Source of the DNA: Halocaridina rubra
Lineage: Eukaryota; Arthropoda; Malacostraca; Decapoda; Atyidae
Direction of reading: 5' to 3'
NCBI GenBank assembly: GCA_037179515.1
Contig: JAXCGZ010017023.1
Coordinates: forward strand, 102,501 to 120,000
DNA length: 17,500 bases
The notes under the pieces are model-generated. The model did no database searches. It worked only from the letters and a program-made list of their open reading frames with translations, and was not told where the DNA came from. Shown here piece by piece: positions 11,616-17,500 of the stretch. Position 1 is the stretch's first letter, and each line of letters opens with the position of its first letter. The position numbers were made by a program, and so were the translations under genes.

Positions 11616-11660
11616 ACAAATCAAAGTCAAAGTCAAGTCAAAGTCAAAAACTTTATTCCA
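11616..11660 (-). mobile_element. Possible LINE 3' end with (TTTGAC)n tail
   Basis: On the minus strand, AATAAA (11652-11657) is followed by four imperfect TTTGAC units. Many LINEs without poly-A end in a short tandem tail after such a signal. The expected upstream body would lie in the (AT)n array at 11670, so only the tail would remain. A plain hexanucleotide repeat is the alternative. Confidence 0.4.
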
Positions 11661-11667
11661 TCAAAAC

Positions 11668-11988
<321 letters not shown>

Positions 11989-12416
11989 CAATGTTGTAAC
12001 AGAGAAAATGGAAATTCACTAGATGGGGTTCCAAATATTCACAAGATTTCCATAAAAATCACAAGATCCATAACAATGCTAAATAAATTATTCAAATACA
12101 TGATGCTACTAATGAAATTATTAAATATAAGTACTCTATAACTTACTTTATCGTATGTGAAGTCCAGTTATGAATTTCCTCTACCCACTCAATGTCATGC
12201 AGAACAATAGAAAATTTTTAATCTTCAACTTTTTCGAAGAACTCTTCAATGGGATACAATTCTGCTCCCTCCTTATTTGAATACTTTAAACCATGTCTCT
12301 GTCTGATCCTTATTAGCACTTTGGAAGGTTACCACTCAAAGCAAGACACTTCTTTTCTTGTAATGGTTTGTTTAGCTAGTAAACGATTTTATCACATAAT
12401 AATAATGAGTGTTACG
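11989..12416. other. AT-rich DNA without a gene
   Basis: Contains two CACAAGAT words (12040 and 12060) like those before the (TA)n array at 13371. Nothing else recognised. Confidence 0.5.
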
Positions 12417-12560
12417 TTAATGTGCGGTCTATTTGAAATTTAACCTAACCTAACTTATGGTTAGGTGAGGTTAGGTCAAGTCGGATAGTGTTAGCATATT
12501 AGCCTATATCATGTCTGGCCAAGTTGGGTTAGGTAAAATTTCGGGTAGATCGCACATTAA
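12417..12560. mobile_element. Palindromic MITE-like element with TTAA ends
   Basis: Arms 12417-12456 and 12521-12560 are inverted repeats of 40 bp with six mismatches. Both outer ends are TTAA next to TGTGCG. TTAA is the target duplicated by piggyBac transposons, so a piggyBac-type MITE of 136 bp is possible, but TTAA is its own complement and could simply belong to the arms. The arms include two to three CCTAA words, and further TTAGG words lie inside. No coding content. Confidence 0.65.
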
Positions 12561-13258
12561 AGTAGCAACAAATAATGTCTGTTTCTGTATAGATTGAATT
12601 AAATTCTCACTTGAATATACTTGAGCAGTAAGAATAATCTTCGTGCCAACAAAATATAACTTTTAATGACGACTTCTAGTCTTTCCACAACCAAAAGATG
12701 AACTGAACTTTACCGTAAAATTGTCGGCACGTAAGACACGGCAGAAATTAAATTCTGAGGCCTAGATGACAGTTTTACACGGAATCCAGCAAGACACTGT
12801 AATCAGTTTTTTTTTTTTTTTTTTTTTTTTTACCCATCTGCTACATCATAAATTTGGTGAAGTTAAAAATTTATGTTAATAAAATGAATGAAATTATTAC
12901 CAAAAACAAATCAGTTACTAATAATTATATATTGACAAATAGATTTGGCAACGTGGTGTGTTGCTTCACGGAGTTCACGTTAGACGAATGAAACCAACCC
13001 GTACGTGTATTGTATGACGAACTATACAGCACAAAGTTGGTAGTGCTTGCTGATTATGTGGGTGGGCCCACTACCAAGTACAATCATAAATGCAATATTA
13101 CATAAATTGAAATTTGTGAAGCAATTCAAGCTATTGTTGAATGTATTATCGCAATTATAAGATAATCACCATAATTATATTACAATTCCAATAATATTTT
13201 CAAATTGTGGTTATTTCTTTTTAATAAATAATGATAATTATTTAATTTATATCCCAGT
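12561..13258. other. AT-rich DNA without a gene
   Basis: Includes a 25-bp poly-T run (12807-12831) and a small hairpin at 13037-13077 with 9-bp arms TTGGTAGTG/CACTACCAA. No open frame or family recognised. Confidence 0.5.
12807..12831. repeat. Poly-T tract
   Basis: 25 T in a row. It could be the poly-A tail of a minus-strand retrocopy, but no retrocopy body was recognised to its left or right. Confidence 0.9.
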
Positions 13259-13366
13259 ATGACAGCAATTCGCAAGATTTTGTAAGATTTTAAAATTATT
13301 TCACAAGATCACAAGGTGATAGCCAAATTAACAAGATCTTGTGAAAAATCACAAGCTGTGGCATCA

Positions 13367-13370
<4 letters not shown>
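13259..13370. repeat. Cluster of CACAAGAT words
   Basis: Variants of CACAAGAT occur at about 13271, 13311, 13331 and 13348, in both orientations. One is palindromic, ACAAGATCTTGTG. The cluster directly abuts the (TA)n array. Related words lie at 12040-12068 after another AT array, so this may be the edge of a dispersed repeat. Confidence 0.45.

Positions 13371-13449
<79 letters not shown>
13371..13449. repeat. (TA)n array
   Basis: About 79 bp of pure TA. Confidence 0.98.
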
Positions 13450-13452
<3 letters not shown>

Positions 13453-13465
13453 TAATATCAAAGAA

Positions 13466-13785
<320 letters not shown>

Positions 13786-13821
13786 GTACAAACTGTTAGC
13801 ATACAGCACTAAATAGTAAGG

Positions 13822-13977
13822 AAGCCCATCAGTGAAACAAAACTTATTAAGCAATATTATATATCGGATCCTAACTGGATCCCTTCTCAAGCACAACTCT
13901 GCTTGTGCTTGAGAAGGGATCCAGTTAGGATCGGGAATATAGCATTGTTTTAAAAGTTTTGTTTCACTGATAAGCTT
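13822..13977. mobile_element. Foldback (inverted-repeat) element, about 150 bp
   Basis: Arms of about 75 bp face each other across a 6-base loop (13897-13902). The inner 30 bp (13867-13896 against 13903-13932) match perfectly and hold GATCC twice. The outer CAGTGAAACAAAACTT block also matches. The middle part (13842-13866) has diverged. No coding content. The right end was hit by a SINE, so the original target duplication is not readable. Confidence 0.8.
13964..13976. repeat. Left target-site duplication of second SINE
   Basis: TCACTGATAAGCT here and TCACTGATGGGCT at 14152-14164 match at 11 of 13 bases. The left arm at 13824-13836 complements the right copy fully, so the two changed bases arose in this copy. 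Confidence 0.75.
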
Positions 13978-14151
13978 TCGTAGTCTCCGTGGCAAAATGG
14001 TAGCGTCTGCGACTCTGAGGCGGCAGGTCGAGGGTTCGCGCCCCGTCACGGACTGAAGCTAGTAAGGGCATACACTCAGGGTAATGATTACATCTGCCAA
14101 AACAAGTCCTTCGTAAGAAGGGAGTTCGTGACGTAAAACCGAATCCATCCA
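13977..14151 (+). mobile_element. tRNA-derived SINE, second copy, internally deleted
   Basis: Same family as 1729-1926. Box A TGGCAAAATGG lies at 13990-14000, box B at 14033-14043, and the same body ends in GTGACGTAAAACCG. A segment of 28-29 bp present in the other two copies is missing at about 14120, where the flanking words share AAGG, as expected from a deletion between short direct repeats. It is inserted in the right arm of the foldback element and bracketed by a 13-bp duplication. The tRNA-like head is better kept than in the first copy (ATGGTAGCGTCTGCG). Confidence 0.9.
14033..14043 (+). promoter_or_regulatory. Pol III box B of second SINE
   Basis: GGTTCGCGCCC, identical to the box B of the first copy. 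Confidence 0.7.
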
Positions 14152-14164
14152 TCACTGATGGGCT
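14152..14164. repeat. Right target-site duplication of second SINE
   Basis: TCACTGATGGGCT. It is also the complement of the foldback left arm end AGCCCATCAGTGA. Confidence 0.75.
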
Positions 14165-14221
14165 CTCTCTCTCTCTCTCTCTCTCCATATATATATATAT
14201 ATATAATATATATATATATAT
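14163..14221. repeat. (CT)n(AT)n tract
   Basis: About 23 bp of CT followed by about 35 bp of AT with one phase break, directly after the SINE target duplication. Confidence 0.95.
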
Positions 14222-15072
14222 GAGATTATAAATGCTTTAGATAAAGCTACTCTATGTTTTTATGTATTTTTTTAATGAAAACTACGTGACGAACATTTTC
14301 GCTCTTAACGAAGCCCGAGTTCAAAAAGTTACTTATCCTCTTGAGTTCCTAGATATCTAATGGGGACTGCTTACTTGAATGAGACTGACGTATCAATGAA
14401 CAAGATTTTTTTTTTTTTTTTGGTAACGAGTATTATCCAAAAATATAAAGAAAAAGAAAAAAGTTTCAACCACAAACGACTCTTAAGTTCCACTTTCTCT
14501 ATCTCTATTTCTTCGTGTAGTGGGGGAAGAATCTGAAATAAATTATTCTTTCGTATCTTTTGAAGGGACTACTTTGTCCAGCCCAATGAGAGGGCGGCCT
14601 AATTACTTCCACGAAGGGTACTGCTGCACTTTCGTGTTTTGTCTTCAAGGTGTCTGTCTCTTCTTTCTTTCTCTGTTTTCTAGTCTAATACGGGACGCGT
14701 TGTAAGTATATAAGTATCCCTTATATGTTCTCTGCTTCTTTTGACTCTTTTATTTATATTCGTATCGGTTGGAAATTCCAGCTTTTTTTTTTATTTCTCC
14801 CCAAGCCAAAAGTTCGAAATAATTGTAACTGTCATTCTGTTACCTTATTTTTCATCATATTTTGGGAGGCTCTTTGAACCTTTAAGTATTTACATACTCC
14901 TATTGTATTTATCCCTATATGCTAATAATTGCAATATATCTTTCAGTGATCCATCAATGCTCAGTTATTTCCTAAATTACTCTAGGTAAACCTGGTTAAT
15001 ACCAGCAGCCTGAACCCAAAAGAAGTCAGGTAAATTCCTGGTATATTAATCCCTCGCCAGTATAGGCTTAAA

Positions 15073-15074
<2 letters not shown>
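14222..15074. other. Non-repetitive AT-rich DNA
   Basis: Contains a poly-T run near 14407-14421 and open frames of 61 and 82 codons with no recognised motif. Near 14984-15050 the words AGGTAAACCTGGTTAAT and AGGTAAATTCCTGGTATATT form a rough direct and inverted pair. No gene is supported. Confidence 0.5.
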
Positions 15075-15157
<83 letters not shown>

Positions 15158-15188
15158 GAGAGAGAGGAGAGAAGAGAGAGAGAGAGAG
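15075..15188. repeat. (AG)n tract
   Basis: About 114 bp of AG with a few GG/AGAAG interruptions at the right end. Confidence 0.98.
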
Positions 15189-15731
15189 TCTGGAACTGGT
15201 GGGTTCAATAAAACATAAATGTCCTTAAAATAAAAAGTGGAAGTCCCATCAATTAATTTTATAGAATCAACTCTACCTCCAAACACTTTACTCCCAAATT
15301 AGTACAGGCTAATTATAAGATTATCGGGACTTCGAAGGGTTCAATTATATTATAAATGTCATCGGAACCCACTGATAATAAACAAATTTGACACTATTAA
15401 TGATTTCAGTTGTCCATCTGGAAGTTTAATGTCATATTGTCTGAGCGAAATGGAGAAATGTCTAACAAATCAAATGGATCAAAATAATTCCAAAGGAAAA
15501 AACAAACCAACATAACACTCGCAGGAAGAGTCCGTCAAGACATCGTGCTAATTTTAAGCAGTAAATTTCAAGTTCGTGTAAGTTCTAAGGAAGACATCAT
15601 GCAGCCGAGGTGTACTCTTTAGACCATATTGATCAAAATAGGTGTAGGTTCAATCCTGGTAAGAACCAGTTACATGCTCCAAGGTTCAACGATTCAAGAT
15701 AATACCAATACCAAGCTGTAAACGATAGGGA
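15189..15731. other. Non-repetitive DNA
   Basis: No gene, RNA or repeat recognised. A box-B-like GGTTCAATCCT at 15648 has no partner box A. Confidence 0.5.
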
Positions 15732-15734
15732 TAA

Positions 15735-15954
15735 AGGGGGTTTTACACGGTCAAACGGTTCGTCGAACGCGGTTCGACAGACAAGTGTTTGAAGTGATGT
15801 TCGGACGTGTGAACGGGGTATTTGGTTGTCGAACACGACACGTTCGACAAACGTGTTCGACAACCAAATACCCCGTTCACACGTTCGAACATCACTTTAA
15901 AAACTTGTCTGTCGAACCGCGTTCGACGAACCGTTTGACCGTGTAAACCGTCCT
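15735..15954. mobile_element. 220-bp foldback MITE with TAA target duplication
   Basis: Two arms of 103 bp (15735-15837 and 15852-15954) are inverted copies with about six mismatches, around a 14-base loop. The ends are AGGGGGTTTTACACGG and, complemented, AGGACGGTTTACACGG. TAA flanks both sides (15732-15734 and 15955-15957), matching the TWA target duplication of PIF/Harbinger elements. TTCGAAC/GTTCGAC words recur within each arm. No protein is encoded, so it would need a transposase from elsewhere. High arm identity points to a fairly recent origin or to gene conversion between arms. Confidence 0.88.
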
Positions 15955-15967
15955 TAAGACACAGCTG

Positions 15968-16140
<173 letters not shown>

Positions 16141-16216
16141 GTGAAAGTCAAATGTTATATATGTTGAGGTAATGATATTTCAGTATATTAATGTATTTTG
16201 TATTAATGCATATGTG

Positions 16217-16359
16217 AATGTATGTATGTATATATGTATGTATGTATATGATGTATGTATGTATGTATGTATGTATGTATGTATGTATGTATGTATGTAT
16301 GTATGTATGTATGTATGTATGTATGTATGTATGTATGTATGTATGTATGCGTGTATGTA
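16217..16359. repeat. (TATG)n microsatellite
   Basis: About 140 bp of the tetranucleotide with one phase break near 16250. Y-V-C-M and H-T-Y-I frames on both strands are artefacts. Confidence 0.98.
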
Positions 16360-16726
16360 AGCAAGCCTGCACCCTCCAGCGCGTCCAACCATTTCCATAT
16401 CTATTTAATGAAAATGGATACGCAGTATGACTTTAATTCATTACTTATGTATCGCCATAGCTAAGGCTATGGACGGGAGAGATATAACAGAATTTCATAC
16501 AAGTACAGAGTTCTGCAATTAAGTTCAAAAAGAGAATTAATGCATATTCATCTTTAAGTGAGAGAAGACTTGATACATATATAGAGAGTCCTGACATCAT
16601 TAGAAATAAACTGTCTCAACCTTTTGTGATATAAAATTTAGGCACTCAAAACGCTTATATACATTGAGGGATATGAAGAGCCCCTTTACCTTTAGAAATA
16701 AACAGTTCATATCACTTATGATATTC
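16360..16726. other. AT-rich DNA without a gene
   Basis: No repeat, RNA or coding signal recognised. A short palindrome, CATAGCTAAGGCTATG, lies near 16455. Confidence 0.5.
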
Positions 16727-17013
16727 ATCCATTAATATCCAATAATCATCCAATCTTTTGGTTTTCCCCCCTTCAGGGGTCGCCATAGCGGATCAATCAT
16801 TCCATATCACCTTTTCCACTGCGTCCTCCTCTGTTATATCACACACTCTCATGTCCTCCCTCACCACATCCATGACTCTCCTCTTTGACCTACCTCTCCC
16901 CTTTCTGTCTGCCAGTTCCATCCTCAGCAGCCTTCTTTCAACATACTCCTTATCCCCTATTCAAGAGATGCGCAACCCATTTTCGTCTCGCCTCTCTCAC
17001 CATGCCCCAAAAT
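16727..17013 (-). pseudogene. LINE (RTE-like) reverse transcriptase C-terminal remnant with 3' tail
   Basis: The minus strand reads VREARRKW from about 17010. After a one-base slip in the CCCC at 16954-16957 it continues as EYVERRLLRMELADRKGRGR, then SKRRVMDVVREDM, then ITEEDAVEKV, ending at a TGA (16793-16795). This order matches the C-terminal end of many LINE reverse transcriptases, where REARLRWFGHV, KRGRPK and MDVVKEDM blocks follow the catalytic domain. The catalytic part is absent, so the copy is 5'-truncated. The stop is TGA where a CGA codon would keep the frame open into SAMATPEGG, suggesting CpG decay. The 3' end holds GGATGA-type tandem words (about 16727-16757), as in RTE tails. 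It cannot make an active enzyme. The 97-codon plus-strand frame here is its antisense shadow. Confidence 0.8.
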
Positions 17014-17050
17014 CTTCCTACCTGCACAGTATGTATTCTAAACTGAGATA

Positions 17051-17500
17051 ATCTAAAAGATTATATAGGAATGTTTACTAAAAAAAAAAAAAAAAAAGTG
17101 AAATAAATAAAGTGAAATAAATGAATATAAATAACATTAAAAGCATTACAAAATAGCTTGTATTATTTCTGAAATCTCTGAGTGTGAAGCAAAATTTATC
17201 TGAGATTTAAAGAAAGTAATATTAACTAAGAATGCAACTGCATAAAGGAAAAATATGTAAATAATAAGTAAAAGGAAATACTTCCTACATGTATTACATG
17301 ATTATATTTTAATATCTAAAGTCCCAAATGGGATGGTAACCGAGTCTTTTGTAAGACATACACACAAGCAAAATATACTTAAGAGAAATGTTCTGTGGAG
17401 AAGAAACAAATAAAAACTAACATCTCTGCTTATTAGACTGACCAGACTTAAAATAATAAACTAAAAACAAAAGCTTTATCTAAGATATTAGATACCTATA
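17051..17500. other. AT-rich DNA without a gene
   Basis: Holds an 18-bp poly-A run (17080-17097) and a small AGTGAAATAAATA tandem pair just after it. Otherwise nothing recognised. Confidence 0.55.

Noticed and set aside
12440..12475. Interstitial telomere array
   Set aside because: Only two to three CCTAA words in a row, lying within the arms of a palindromic element; too short for a telomere remnant.
14520..14989. Two short plus-strand frames (61 and 82 codons)
   Set aside because: No motif, no link between them, and composition like the surrounding AT-rich DNA.
15640..15665. tRNA-like box B (GGTTCAATCCT)
   Set aside because: No box A at the right distance and no tRNA-like fold around it.
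16758..17051. 97-codon plus-strand serine-rich frame
   Set aside because: It is the antisense of the LINE reverse-transcriptase remnant, which matches a known family on the minus strand.

Overview
The window looks like non-coding, intergenic or intronic DNA from a eukaryote, most likely an arthropod and probably a decapod crustacean. It is AT-rich, with many long dinucleotide microsatellites. It holds tRNA-derived SINEs with target-site duplications, a decayed LINE reverse-transcriptase end, foldback (MITE-like) elements, and a short run of CCTAA, the arthropod-type telomere word. The host group is inferred from overall texture and from recollection of similar repeats in decapods; no search was run. 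I see no intact protein-coding gene. The long open frames either translate simple repeats (poly-L, I, Y-I, R-E, S-L, H-T, C-V) or lie on the wrong strand of a repeat.

Layout. 1-600: (TTA)n/(ATT)n/(AGT)n tracts. 790-1172: a SINE 3' fragment followed by two diverged 135-bp direct repeats. 1729-1926: a full tRNA-like SINE bounded by a 16-bp target duplication. 1945-5030: a highly degenerate tandem array (array I), interrupted at about 2420-3255 by unrelated DNA with a weak DDE-transposase hint. 5230-5340: a GATA tract with a perfect palindrome. 6010-7435: array II, with a (TG)n(AG)n microsatellite that appears to have grown out of its TGTGTGAGAG core. 7440-9020: pyrimidine-rich array III. 9490-10405: a cluster of (GA), (CA), (TA), (TC) and (TG) tracts placed within a tandemly duplicated unit. 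10880-11560: array IV. 11616-11660: a possible LINE 3' tail. 11670-11988: (AT)n/(TG)n.

12417-12560: a palindromic MITE-like element with CCTAA words in its arms and TTAA at both ends. 13371-13781: a GC-rich dispersed-repeat segment between two (TA)n arrays. 13822-14164: a foldback element whose right arm was hit by a second SINE. 15735-15954: a well-preserved 220-bp foldback element with TAA on both sides. 15970-16110 and 16217-16359: (AT)n(AAT)n and (TATG)n. 16727-17013 (minus): the decayed C-terminal end and 3' tail of an RTE-like LINE. The rest is AT-rich and featureless.

No genes work together here. The content is a layered record: old tandem arrays, foldback and SINE insertions on top of them, and microsatellites that grew at particular seed sites. 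The most notable points are four unrelated decayed arrays within about 10 kb, the microsatellite born inside an array motif, the foldback elements with readable target duplications, and the SINE nested in one of them.
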